Shown here: piece by piece, positions 52,095-60,583 of the stretch
Layout of the letters: each line of letters opens with the position of its first letter
How positions within the stretch are numbered: the first letter of the stretch is position 1
Assembly (NCBI GenBank): GCA_030682575.1
Contig: JAUXNX010000019.1
Span: 62,001 to 126,000, forward strand
Length of the DNA stretch: 64,000 nt
Direction of reading: 5' to 3'
Source: Gammaproteobacteria bacterium
GTDB taxonomy: Bacteria; Pseudomonadota; Gammaproteobacteria; Pseudomonadales; Pseudohongiellaceae
The notes under the pieces: model-generated
The model's database searches: none
What the model was told of the DNA's origin: nothing
Seen by the model: only the letters and a program-made list of their open reading frames with translations
Position numbers and translations under genes: made by a program

Positions 52095-53257
52095 AACTTC
52101 AGAAGAATGTCAAAGTCGTCAACCGCTTCGCCCGCCTGCTCAGAGTCGGCGCATGGGTGCAGAATCTTCCGAATCGAATGACGCCTGCGCCCTTTCGTGT
52201 GATGCAGATTGGCTCCGCGTTCTGGCAGTCGCGAGTCCTGTACACTGCCGCCCGGCTGGATATTGCGACCTTACTGGCCGACAGAACCCTGCCTGCGGAA
52301 TCCATCGCAGCCGAGCTGGAAGTGGATGCAGATGCCCTGCGACGATTGCTGCGAATGCTCACTGCCATGGGCATTTTTCGAGAAATGACATCTGGCATGT
52401 TCGCCAACAACACACTGTCGAACTGCTTGCGCCAGGACAATGCACAGAACGTGCGAGCCATGATTCTGATGCACAACTCACCCGCCATGAGCGCTCCGTG
52501 GTACGAACAACTCGAACCAGCCATAAGGAGCGGTCAGGTGCCATTCGAACTTGCTCATGGCGAGGACCTGTTCACCTACATGGATCATCACGCTGATTTC
52601 GACCAGCTCTTTGCCGCTGCCATGGACTCCGTAGAGTCGTTGTCCGGTGACAGCTTTGCCCGAGACTTCGACTGGAGTCGCTTTGCTCGCATCATCGATG
52701 TGGGAGGATCGAAGGGCGCCAAATCTGCCGCTATTCTGCGTGTACATCCACATCTGCAGGCTTTGGTATGTGACCGGGCAGGCATCATCGAAGGGGCCAC
52801 GTCCTATTGGAAAGAACATGATCCTGCCATGTTGACTCGGCTAAGCTTCAAGTCCACTGATGTCCTGCAGACAATCCCGGCATCACGAGATGACTCCGAC
52901 ATTCATCTGCTCAGCGCAGTACTGCATGGATTTGATGACGGCGACTGTGTGCGCATATTGGGTAATCTGGCGCAGGCGAGCGCCGCCGCACGTTCACTGT
53001 CCGCGATACTGGAGATCGTGATGCCGGAATCACAGGCCGATCTGAGCAGTGCTTCATTCGACATGCAAATGTTCGTGGGCACTCACGGCCGGGAGCGCAC
53101 ACTGACGCAGTGGCAGGCACTGATTGATCAGGCTGGGATGGTACTTGTGGAGGTAGTAGGATTGCAGACGTTTGCGAAGATTCTTGTGATCAAGGCTGCA
53201 GAGGTTTTATACAGAAACCAAGAAAACAATATGCTCAATCGCGAAGTAACGCTGTAA
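52091..53257 (+). CDS. SAM-dependent O-methyltransferase (family 2-like)
   Basis: A 388-residue methyltransferase of the acetylserotonin/caffeate type. An N-terminal dimerisation/winged-helix domain (FRVMQIGSAFWQSRVLYTAARLDIATLL, LEVDADALRRLLRMLTAMGIF) leads to a Rossmann domain with SAM motif I in RIIDVGGSKGAKS and downstream HLLSAVLHGFDDGDCVRIL. In the usual catalytic position the family has a His (L-H-D/N-W); here LHGFDDGD fits. Small aromatic or polyketide acceptors are typical; the substrate is unknown. It is coupled to a TetR regulator by an ATGA junction. Its last 23 bp overlap the convergent PIN gene. Confidence 0.87.
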   Translation: MKLQKNVKVVNRFARLLRVGAWVQNLPNRMTPAPFRVMQIGSAFWQSRVLYTAARLDIATLLADRTLPAESIAAELEVDADALRRLLRMLTAMGIFREMTSGMFANNTLSNCLRQDNAQNVRAMILMHNSPAMSAPWYEQLEPAIRSGQVPFELAHGEDLFTYMDHHADFDQLFAAAMDSVESLSGDSFARDFDWSRFARIIDVGGSKGAKSAAILRVHPHLQALVCDRAGIIEGATSYWKEHDPAMLTRLSFKSTDVLQTIPASRDDSDIHLLSAVLHGFDDGDCVRILGNLAQASAAARSLSAILEIVMPESQADLSSASFDMQMFVGTHGRERTLTQWQALIDQAGMVLVEVVGLQTFAKILVIKAAEVLYRNQENNMLNREVTL

Positions 53258-53642
53258 ACCCCGCCTGCTCGAAGTGATGGTCGTGTGCCAATGCTTCCGA
53301 TATACCCCGAGATTGCATGATCGCGAAAGAAGCGCAGTCTGTAAGACTCCACTCCTTGTCTGCCATTTTCTTGTACATTTCGAAAGCATCTCGGAACTGT
53401 ATAGAGGTTTGCGGTACCACTTCAACATTCGGATTCCTGAGGATGGCTTCCACCCCGCGTATCGCAATGGCCCTTTCAGGAACATGTGACAAGGCAGCCA
53501 TCAGTTCGTCCAAAACCATTTCTGTCGTCAGTAGTCGCGACTTGCCAAGACCGCTCGAAACCGCTTTGGATTTGGCGTGCAAATTATCTTTCGGATTCAA
53601 AATTGCGTGCCAGTATCCCGTATCGACAAAGATCACTTTCAT
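53235..53642 (-). CDS. PIN-domain protein at the end of the restriction island
   Basis: A 135-residue PIN nuclease. Acidic residues are visible in MKVIFVDTGYWHAIL (Asp7), TTEMVLDELMAAL (Glu), SLTDCASFAIM (Asp) and ALAHDHHFEQAGF (Asp). This is the VapC-like group with an S-L-T-D-C motif. Its ATG overlaps the stop of the 309-residue upstream gene by 4 bp, so the pair is translationally coupled in the antitoxin-toxin order. The upstream protein is far larger than a usual VapB. The target RNA is unknown. Confidence 0.85.
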   Translation of the reverse strand: MKVIFVDTGYWHAILNPKDNLHAKSKAVSSGLGKSRLLTTEMVLDELMAALSHVPERAIAIRGVEAILRNPNVEVVPQTSIQFRDAFEMYKKMADKEWSLTDCASFAIMQSRGISEALAHDHHFEQAGFTALLRD

Positions 53643-54568
53643 TTGATCTCCGGAGCACGGCGATAGACGACTTCGTCAATTCGCATAGACAGATCACTGG
53701 GGACACTGTCCCATGTTCCCTCGGGCGCAGACTCTCCAATTTCGGCCAGTTGTTCCCATATCGGAATTGCGTCTTCGTCAAAACCCTGCCCCTGGACTGC
53801 TTCAGGCCCCACTGTATCTATTCTAGAGAATCTCTTGATTTGCCGATCACCAGTGGAGAACTCAGCAATCCCCTGAACACGAAGACGTCGAGACTGATGA
53901 TTGCGTAGAGCATCAAGCACATCTGATTCCTGCTGAGGGTTGAATCGCCCGACAACCAATACCCCCGTACCCTCAAGCTGGAGAGAAAAGGTTCCAGGAC
54001 CCAGGTTTGCCATGCGGACTTCGCCAGTCACGTCCACTACATCTTCGTATGTTGGCCCCACCCATTCCGCCAATCGTTTACGTGCCTTGGAAGTATAGGC
54101 TGCTTCAGTCAAGCCGTGGCGAGAACGGGTAAACAGCACCTCATCCTCCGCCAGCGACTTTCCGAAGTCTTTGAACAGAAAAATCACATTGGATGGCAAC
54201 GCTTCAGGAAGCAATTCATCAGCATTCGCCGCTGCGATGGTCGCATCAATCAATTCCGCCGCTTCGTCGAACTCGTCCAAACTGCCCCAATCAAGTTCAC
54301 TCTGGTTGCTCACCCTGATTCTCTGCAGTGGAACGACAGTGGAGCCGTCTTCCAAACGGTTGAACTGCAGACGAAAGTCCTCGTCAAATCCTCTCGGAAG
54401 GCGGGTTCGATCCGGGTTCTTGCGACGCCACAGCTCCTTTGCGCATTCAACAATGAGATCGCGATAAGCAATCAACTCATGAGTGCACGCCACATCAAGT
54501 GCATGCCCTGCAAACCGTTGCCCCTCGAAACGCAGCGAGGCCAGATCAATTGTAGTGTCATCAGCCAT
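53639..54568 (-). CDS. unknown 309-residue partner of the PIN protein
   Basis: A 309-residue acidic, soluble protein with no signal or membrane segment and no family I can name. Residues about 150-175 read EVLFTRSRHGLTEAAYTSKARK. Residues about 190-270 have a repeated beta pattern (GTGVLVVGRFNPQQESDVLDAL, then RRLRVQGIAEFS..IKRFSRIDTV), which I associate with uncharacterised proteins encoded beside PIN genes. It is followed by a PIN gene with a 4-bp overlap and preceded, 102 bp away, by the type III mod gene. A role as antitoxin or regulatory partner of the PIN nuclease is the best inference. Confidence 0.65.
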   Translation of the reverse strand: MADDTTIDLASLRFEGQRFAGHALDVACTHELIAYRDLIVECAKELWRRKNPDRTRLPRGFDEDFRLQFNRLEDGSTVVPLQRIRVSNQSELDWGSLDEFDEAAELIDATIAAANADELLPEALPSNVIFLFKDFGKSLAEDEVLFTRSRHGLTEAAYTSKARKRLAEWVGPTYEDVVDVTGEVRMANLGPGTFSLQLEGTGVLVVGRFNPQQESDVLDALRNHQSRRLRVQGIAEFSTGDRQIKRFSRIDTVGPEAVQGQGFDEDAIPIWEQLAEIGESAPEGTWDSVPSDLSMRIDEVVYRRAPEIK

Positions 54569-54670
54569 GTTAATTTCCTTCCGGTGTCACTGGAACATAC
54601 GTCGAGCAGCATAGAATCAAATTGCATGAAGAATCATAGACTACAATCTCTTCTTCTGCTCGCGTCACAT

Positions 54671-56989
54671 TCACCCGACATTCACCGGCACCAGCACCAT
54701 CGTGTCATTCCCAAAGATATCGATCACTTTTACTGCCACTGTGTAGCGACCCGCTTGCGTGTAGGTGTGCGAAGCGGATGTGAATTCGAGATCGCGATTC
54801 TTGCGAGTGCGAAAACTCTGCCATTCGTTTTCGAATATATAGCCGCCTGTCCAGCGTTCCTCGAATTCCACCAATCCGGGCTGCACCGGATCGATGCCCG
54901 GAAGTGACGATTCCGTGCCGGTGGTTGTCGCCACCCGAATGATTTCCTTGCGGCTCATGTAGTCAAAATCGACCGCCCAGTAGTCCACCCAGTCTGCCCA
55001 GTGTCGCGTGAGAATTTCTCGTTTGTTGATGCCATCCTTCGTCTTGCTCAACTTGATGAGTTGACCCTTCTCGCACACCACCTGGCTTTTGCCTTCCTTG
55101 AGATTGGCGGCGGCGGTTTCGGCAGCTCCCTGCGTGTAGTATACGGAAAAATCCGTCAGCTCGATCTGCAGGGTGAACTTGTCCTTCTTGTGATATCGCG
55201 GCTCAGCCTGCACAAAACTGATGTCGAAGAAAACCACCTGGCCCTTCTCTACCGCGCGCTTGTCGAATACTTCAGGCGGTATCTGTTTCGGAGTGAGATC
55301 GATGCCCTTCTGTTTCGCTTCTTCCAGCACGGCGGGGAACAAACCCATCTCGAATTCGAACGCCAGCATATCCACCCGCGAGGCGCCGCGCTTGCGACAC
55401 TCGGTGATGACTTCTTCCACGAACAAGCGCCCCACGGGAAGATTGATTGGACCAATCACTACCAGACGGCCCGCGTTCTTGCCGTGGAAGAAGCTTTCGC
55501 CCTCCAACGGCTCGGCGCGATAGGCGCGCAGAATGAGATCGCGGAATTCGCGCTCCTTCTGTTGCAATGCCTGCTCCTTCTGTTTACCGGTGAGACGACC
55601 GCCGACATTCAGATAGGCCTGGCGCTCGTAGCGGCCAAGGTTCAATACCTCAAAGGCGCGGAAAGGCTTGCCGGACTCCTTCAGCTCGCGCTGCACCTGA
55701 ATCATGCGTTTGCGAGTGGTGTGAATACCGAACTTGCCGAGGTCGGTAGCAATCCATTTGCGGCCCAGTTTCTCTGCAACGGCCGCAGTAGTGCCGGAAC
55801 CGCAGAAGAAATCCGCGACGAGATCGCCTTCGTTGCTGCTGGCTTTGATGATGCGTTCAAGGAGTGACTCAGGCTTCTGGGTTGGATAACCTACACGCTC
55901 CGATGCTTGTGAGTTAATCACCGCTAAGTCAGTCCATAACGCGGGGACCGGAATTCTAGACTCATCAGCATATCGCTTCACGCGAGGCATTCCGCTTGAT
56001 GTGAATACGATGATCCCTTTCTCAAGTAGTTCATCGATGCCTTGTTGAGAATATGCCCAATGCCTTCCTGGCGGGGGGGAAATTGAGCGATCACCGAACC
56101 GCCTTTCAGGTCCCCCGCCTGCGCCATGGGCGGAGACGAGTTGATATCGACGACCGTCACTGTCCTTCTGTGTGTAGTGGCTTTCGAGATAATTCTCAGG
56201 CAAAGCTGTTGTCGGAGCCTCGAATTTATATCTTTCAGTTTTTGAAAAAAAGAATACTGTGTCGTGAATGACCCCAAATGATCTTGAAGTTCCGTGCCCT
56301 CCCGTCCGTCGCCAAATAATTTCATTTACAAAATTGCTTGTCCCGAATACTTCATCGAGAGTAATCCGCATTAAACCACTGACCCTTTGATCACAATGGA
56401 CGTAAATACTCCCCTCATCGTGCATTAAATCCCGCATGAGTATAAGACGTTCGTAAATCATAGAAATAAACGAATCCGCCCCACGCCCCCAAGTATCTCG
56501 GTAGGCGATCTGCTCCAATATATTAGGCTCCTTGTGAAACGTTTCTCCTCCTATCTCGATGTCCATGCTGAAATCTGCACCCACATCAAACGGCGGATCA
56601 ATATAGATCAGCTTCAGCCCACCCGCATCCTCAATCTGCTTGCGGAGCGCTCCACTCTTCAGCGAGGAGAGAATCAGTTTGTTATCACCCCAGATGAGCT
56701 TGTTGGTCCAGCCCTTGAGCTGTCGTCCACGCGTGTCAAACAGTCCAAACTGTGGCGACTCAGGCTCTTCCTGACGCGGTTCATCCACATGCTCCAGTGA
56801 CTGGAACGGCAGCACGGTGGTGCAGACGTCACGGTTCTTGCCGTTCCACACCAGCTCCACTTCGCGCTTGTCTTCGAACAGAATGAATCGGTATTTTTCT
56901 GGCAACGGCTTGCCCTTCTGAATGAGCTGGGTCAGATCGCGTTTTTCCGCGTCGGTGAGGTCGTAGGCTTCTTTCGTTGGCTTGGCCAT
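54671..56989 (-). CDS. mod: type III restriction-modification methyltransferase (Mod)
   Basis: A 772-residue N6-adenine DNA methyltransferase that provides methylation and target recognition for a type III system. Motif IV is DPPF (131-134; the common form is DPPY) and comes before motif I (DFFCGSGTT at about 394-401), the beta-class order. The region between, about 210-360, includes the recognition part, and residues after about 430 form a long C-terminal extension ending in VYVVAVKVID-like beta strands. The ATG directly abuts the BRO-N gene stop. Together with res it forms an apparently complete system. Confidence 0.93.
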   Translation of the reverse strand: MAKPTKEAYDLTDAEKRDLTQLIQKGKPLPEKYRFILFEDKREVELVWNGKNRDVCTTVLPFQSLEHVDEPRQEEPESPQFGLFDTRGRQLKGWTNKLIWGDNKLILSSLKSGALRKQIEDAGGLKLIYIDPPFDVGADFSMDIEIGGETFHKEPNILEQIAYRDTWGRGADSFISMIYERLILMRDLMHDEGSIYVHCDQRVSGLMRITLDEVFGTSNFVNEIIWRRTGGHGTSRSFGVIHDTVFFFSKTERYKFEAPTTALPENYLESHYTQKDSDGRRYQLVSAHGAGGGPERRFGDRSISPPPGRHWAYSQQGIDELLEKGIIVFTSSGMPRVKRYADESRIPVPALWTDLAVINSQASERVGYPTQKPESLLERIIKASSNEGDLVADFFCGSGTTAAVAEKLGRKWIATDLGKFGIHTTRKRMIQVQRELKESGKPFRAFEVLNLGRYERQAYLNVGGRLTGKQKEQALQQKEREFRDLILRAYRAEPLEGESFFHGKNAGRLVVIGPINLPVGRLFVEEVITECRKRGASRVDMLAFEFEMGLFPAVLEEAKQKGIDLTPKQIPPEVFDKRAVEKGQVVFFDISFVQAEPRYHKKDKFTLQIELTDFSVYYTQGAAETAAANLKEGKSQVVCEKGQLIKLSKTKDGINKREILTRHWADWVDYWAVDFDYMSRKEIIRVATTTGTESSLPGIDPVQPGLVEFEERWTGGYIFENEWQSFRTRKNRDLEFTSASHTYTQAGRYTVAVKVIDIFGNDTMVLVPVNVG

Positions 56990-57607
56990 TCAGGTGTCCT
57001 TCTTGATTCTCTTGCGTGCAACAGCCTCGGGGAGCTGCTTGTAGTTTTCTTTACTGGTGATGCGTTTGCTGGAGGTCTGTTCCAGGTCCTGCCGCGCACG
57101 GCCTGCGACTGCACCACCCTTGGCGGCCGCGCTGCGATTCTCGACGTAGCCCTGGGCGTCCTTGCTGCGTGCGATCTCGGTGGTGGAGGCCTCACCCAGC
57201 ATGGTGAAGATCAGCTCGAGGTTGTTCATGTGATCACGCAGATTGTCTGTCGGTTTGTCCAGAGCCTTGAACGCCTTGTACTCAGCGGGCGTCATGCCAA
57301 AGGTCGCGCGGCTGATTTCAGCGGTGAGGATGGCGAATTCGCGCTGCCTCAGTAACTGCTCAGTATCCGCCACGTCGGTTAAACGCTGTTTGCCATCCGC
57401 AGCGGTCATTTTCAAAGCGTTACAGCTTGTAACGGTTTCATTCCCTTCGGCTCGCAAGCGTTTTTTCAGAACCCGCCAATAGACTTGCGGGTTCGCACTA
57501 TCGGTGAGTGCTGCGACCACATCAACGACAGCGAACAGCCAACGCTGAGCGCTCTCATCCCACACCGAACGGATATGCTTCGACTCGAATAATTTGATGC
57601 CGCTCAC
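56990..57607 (-). CDS. BRO-N family protein with apparent internal deletion
   Basis: A 205-residue protein. Residues 1-87 match the BRO-N-type opening of a protein group often found in restriction loci (IKLFESKHIRSVWDE, VVDVVAALTDSANPQVYWRVLKKRL, LTDVADTEQLLR). Residues 88-180 match that family's C-terminal half (REFAILTAEISRATFGMTP, NLRDHMNNLELIFTMLGEASTTEIAR). Full members, as I remember them, have about 75-85 residues between these parts, including a P-S-P-K-A-E-P-F block. That block is missing here and the halves are joined in frame near 57346. It lies between res and mod (24 and 0 bp gaps). It may be non-functional or shortened. Confidence 0.78.
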   Translation of the reverse strand: MSGIKLFESKHIRSVWDESAQRWLFAVVDVVAALTDSANPQVYWRVLKKRLRAEGNETVTSCNALKMTAADGKQRLTDVADTEQLLRQREFAILTAEISRATFGMTPAEYKAFKALDKPTDNLRDHMNNLELIFTMLGEASTTEIARSKDAQGYVENRSAAAKGGAVAGRARQDLEQTSSKRITSKENYKQLPEAVARKRIKKDT

Positions 57608-57631
57608 TTCATTGCCCCTCCCTGGTCAATG

Positions 57632-60349
57632 TCATTCCCCCTGAAAGCCCACAAATGCTGCGACCAACCCGCCAAAACTCTTGGGCGGATGGCGCTCGTA
57701 GCCAATCTGATCCACATACACAAACCGATAAGCGGCACCACCTTCGGACTCGCTTGCCGCTGTAGCATCGTCGCACCACTGCCGCAGGCGCGTCATCTTG
57801 CGAGGCAGGTCCAGCTCTTCACGCCCTTTGGTTTCGATAATCCATATCGTGCCATCGGCGGTCTTCACGATGAAATCCGGAATATAGTTGGAGATGTCAC
57901 CATCGGTCTTGACGTAATCGATCTTGAAACCGATAGCGAGGTAGTTCTTGGTAAAGGCAACGACATCAGGCGCTGCTTCCAGAAACCCTGCGAAGGTAAG
58001 TTCGAAGCCTCCCGAGTTGGGCTCTCCCACGATCTTGCTGAACACCGACTTTCTCGGCGACAGGTACGGACGATTTTCCGTGCGAAAGGGCCGTGTTTCC
58101 CGCAGACGAATGAAGTCCTCGATGCGCACCGAGCCGCTGGCCTGCACGGTCAACGCATTGATCGCCGCCTTGAAGGTGTCGAAGAGCAGCTTGCCGACTT
58201 CCGGCTCAGAGAGGTTGCGCAGCACCACCGGGTCTTCCAGATTCACTGGCGATGCGACGAAAAGGTGATCACTCAGGAAGCGCTTCACCAAGGGGTACAG
58301 CACCTCATAGCCGCCCACGAGCCGCAGTTCCTTCAGCATCTGCCTCGCAAAGAAGGCAACCACCGAGCGGTAGTCCCCAGGGCCGGACTTATCCAGCTCG
58401 ATGGTGTGATGCATTTCGGAGTCCAGCATGGTCTTGAAGACAATTTCGCGGGTCTCGTCAGCCGTGAAGGGTTTCAGAGGCAACCTCGGATTGCCAAAAG
58501 TGGCCGGATCGAGACCGTCCAGATCCTTGTATTCCCGGTTGAAGCGCCGGGTCAGACGTGGAATCGCGATGTCCAGCGCCTCGATGTCCTTGGCGTTGTC
58601 CTGCGTGTCAACCTCCACGATCAGCGAATCCTTGCGCTCCGCACCACCACCCATGGGCACATGCTCGAAGGTGACGCCTTCGCTCTGAATCGATTCCACA
58701 AACTCCATGAACGCTGGAGTGCCCATGACAGACACCGTTTCAGCCATGTCAGAACCGAAGTACATACGGCGCAGGCCACGGCCCAGCGTTTGTTCGGGAA
58801 GGATGTTGGATTGCGCAGCAAAGGCGCGCAACCCGACGATGGTGGTGACATTGCGCACGTCCCACCCTTCCTTGAGCATCAGTACGGAAACAATCGCCTT
58901 GTGCGGTGACTTCCAGGTGTCGATGTCGTTGGCCTCCTTGCGCAGAATCTCCAACTCTTCCTTGTTCTTGCCGGACGCAGCTTCAGAAATCTCACCATTG
59001 TTCTTGGTGTGAATCACCAGCACCGCCCCTTCCAGTTCAGGACAGATTTTCTCCAGATGAGCGCCGACCTCATCGCAATTGCGTGTGTCATCCACCATCA
59101 CAAACAACACCGCTTTCTTGCCAAGCGCTTCATGCTCTGCATAAGTCTTGCGCCATTCTTCAATGCCCAACTGCAGATAGTCGGCATAGCGTTCTGTGAA
59201 GATGGCACTGGTGTGTTCCTGCAGCCTTGAGCGGCTGACCGCGTCAGGGAGCACAGGGTGCTTCACGACATTCTGATGAATGGCTTCCACCAGCGGATAA
59301 TCGGACACGGTCTGTACGAAAATGGCACCGTTGTTGTGACGCGGGGTGGCCGTCACATCCACCTGCAGCGATAGCCGAACATCCTTCTGCAACATCCGAT
59401 GGTGAATGTCCTGGATGGATTTAAACCACGCCATGCGGGGATCATGGATGTGGTGGGCTTCATCATTGAAAACCGCCAGTTCATCGATTTCACGAACGAT
59501 TTCGCCAAGATCCGTCTTGCTGTCGGTAGTCTTGCCGACGGGTTTGGGGCCAAACGGGTCAAGGAAGTAATCCCGCAGGTCATCATCTTCCAGTGAGGGC
59601 TCCCGCACGTCACCGAGATAAACACGGTGGATATTCGTCAGGAACAGATTGCCGGTGGAGCGCACGACACGCACATCGTCCTGTATGTGCAGTGTCAGTT
59701 GAAAATCATCACGCCAGTTGCAGCCCTCATAACCATTGTCAGGAAGCACCGGGTCATTGAAAAAGATGCGCAGCCCGTCGAAGTCTGCCCGCAGACGGTC
59801 CAGCACAATGATGTTAGGAGCGATGACCAGAAAGTTGCGGGACAAGGCCGAATCGGATTCGTAGAGTTTGTGGTAGAAACTCCAGGCGATGAGCAGGGAG
59901 AGCACCTTGGTCTTGCCAGCGCCTGTGGCCATCTTCACCACATAGCGAGGCCAGTCTTCATCAAACATGTTGCTGGACACGGCGCCCGAGGCGTCGAATC
60001 GCAGCAGATCGAATTTGTCGCGAACCTTGCGCACGTCATGAAGCCAGATGACGGTCTCTACGGCTTCGCGTTGCGAGAAGTAGTAACGAAAGTCTGTCTG
60101 CGAGCCGTCAGCCTGCTCAACCAGATGGTCTGTCTCAAACCACCAATTCAGAAGTGCAACAGATGTCGCAGACGCACCTGCGTAGCCTGCGTTGCGCCAG
60201 TTCGATACTTCTGTACGGATTTTCGCCACCAGAGGGGGCAGCAGCTTCTCGTAGGCAGTGCCCCTTAGCTCTTCGGCTGCAGGAAACCAGCGCTGTTCAG
60301 GGACCAACTCGGCATAGGGGGAAACGGGAAATTCGGGGTGCAGCGCCAT
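57632..60349 (-). CDS. res: type III restriction enzyme (Res) helicase-nuclease
   Basis: A 905-residue ATP-dependent translocase/endonuclease. Superfamily 2 motifs are clear: Walker A ATGAGKT (141-147), DEAHH (296-300), the TATPRH motif III region, and motif VI-like QTLGRGLRRM. The C-terminal PD-(D/E)XK nuclease has Pro824-Asp825 (YIPDF), Glu839 and Lys841 (IIETKG). It works with Mod to cleave unmethylated DNA after collision of complexes. It is the first gene of the island, in the order res-bro-mod, the reverse of the common mod-res order. Length is normal for the family and the gene appears intact. Confidence 0.94.
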   Translation of the reverse strand: MALHPEFPVSPYAELVPEQRWFPAAEELRGTAYEKLLPPLVAKIRTEVSNWRNAGYAGASATSVALLNWWFETDHLVEQADGSQTDFRYYFSQREAVETVIWLHDVRKVRDKFDLLRFDASGAVSSNMFDEDWPRYVVKMATGAGKTKVLSLLIAWSFYHKLYESDSALSRNFLVIAPNIIVLDRLRADFDGLRIFFNDPVLPDNGYEGCNWRDDFQLTLHIQDDVRVVRSTGNLFLTNIHRVYLGDVREPSLEDDDLRDYFLDPFGPKPVGKTTDSKTDLGEIVREIDELAVFNDEAHHIHDPRMAWFKSIQDIHHRMLQKDVRLSLQVDVTATPRHNNGAIFVQTVSDYPLVEAIHQNVVKHPVLPDAVSRSRLQEHTSAIFTERYADYLQLGIEEWRKTYAEHEALGKKAVLFVMVDDTRNCDEVGAHLEKICPELEGAVLVIHTKNNGEISEAASGKNKEELEILRKEANDIDTWKSPHKAIVSVLMLKEGWDVRNVTTIVGLRAFAAQSNILPEQTLGRGLRRMYFGSDMAETVSVMGTPAFMEFVESIQSEGVTFEHVPMGGGAERKDSLIVEVDTQDNAKDIEALDIAIPRLTRRFNREYKDLDGLDPATFGNPRLPLKPFTADETREIVFKTMLDSEMHHTIELDKSGPGDYRSVVAFFARQMLKELRLVGGYEVLYPLVKRFLSDHLFVASPVNLEDPVVLRNLSEPEVGKLLFDTFKAAINALTVQASGSVRIEDFIRLRETRPFRTENRPYLSPRKSVFSKIVGEPNSGGFELTFAGFLEAAPDVVAFTKNYLAIGFKIDYVKTDGDISNYIPDFIVKTADGTIWIIETKGREELDLPRKMTRLRQWCDDATAASESEGGAAYRFVYVDQIGYERHPPKSFGGLVAAFVGFQGE

Positions 60350-60379
60350 TGTGAACTCGTCGTCATTCGAAGTACCCCG

Positions 60380-60407
60380 AGTTTAGTGAGGAATGGCGAA
60401 AGATCAA
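60380..60407 (-). promoter_or_regulatory. candidate promoter of the restriction island
   Basis: On the minus strand TTGATC (60407-60402) and TAAACT (60385-60380) are separated by 16 bp, about 30 bp ahead of the Res ATG at 60349. Its -35 overlaps the sequence just after the 56-residue ORF stop. Found by eye only. Confidence 0.3.
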
Positions 60408-60412
60408 GACAA

Positions 60413-60583
60413 TCATGCTGGTAGGTTTCTGGAGTTCTGGAGGTTGGGGGCGTAAAGCGCAGTTGGGAGGTTGACCGCGCTGTAGGGAATCTGCCAGTAA
60501 GGGATGCCGACAGCGAAAAAACTCACCGCGATGGCGAGCACTATCCACGGCCAGTGGACTTTCGGAAACGGCCCGTCAGTCAC
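60413..60583 (-). CDS. small membrane ORF, possibly truncated at the island edge
   Basis: A 56-codon frame starting with a GTG that overlaps the thioredoxin-like gene stop codon (GTGACTGA). It encodes a polar start (MTDGPFPKVHWPW), a strong transmembrane helix (IVLAIAVSFFAVGIPYW) and a short tail (QIPYSAVNLPTALYAPNL), then loses its character and stops 64 bp before the Res start codon. The sharp change after APNL suggests that a longer membrane protein was cut here by arrival of the restriction island. It was not in a simple long-ORF list because of its size. Confidence 0.5.
   Translation of the reverse strand: MTDGPFPKVHWPWIVLAIAVSFFAVGIPYWQIPYSAVNLPTALYAPNLQNSRNLPA

Noticed and set aside
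57629-58909. 426-codon plus-strand ORF opposite res
   Set aside because: Antisense shadow rich in His, Arg and Gln; the minus-strand Res protein is clear.
60363-60548. 61-codon ORF upstream of res
   Set aside because: Out of frame with the coupled 56-codon membrane ORF on the same strand, which has better coding character and a coupled start.
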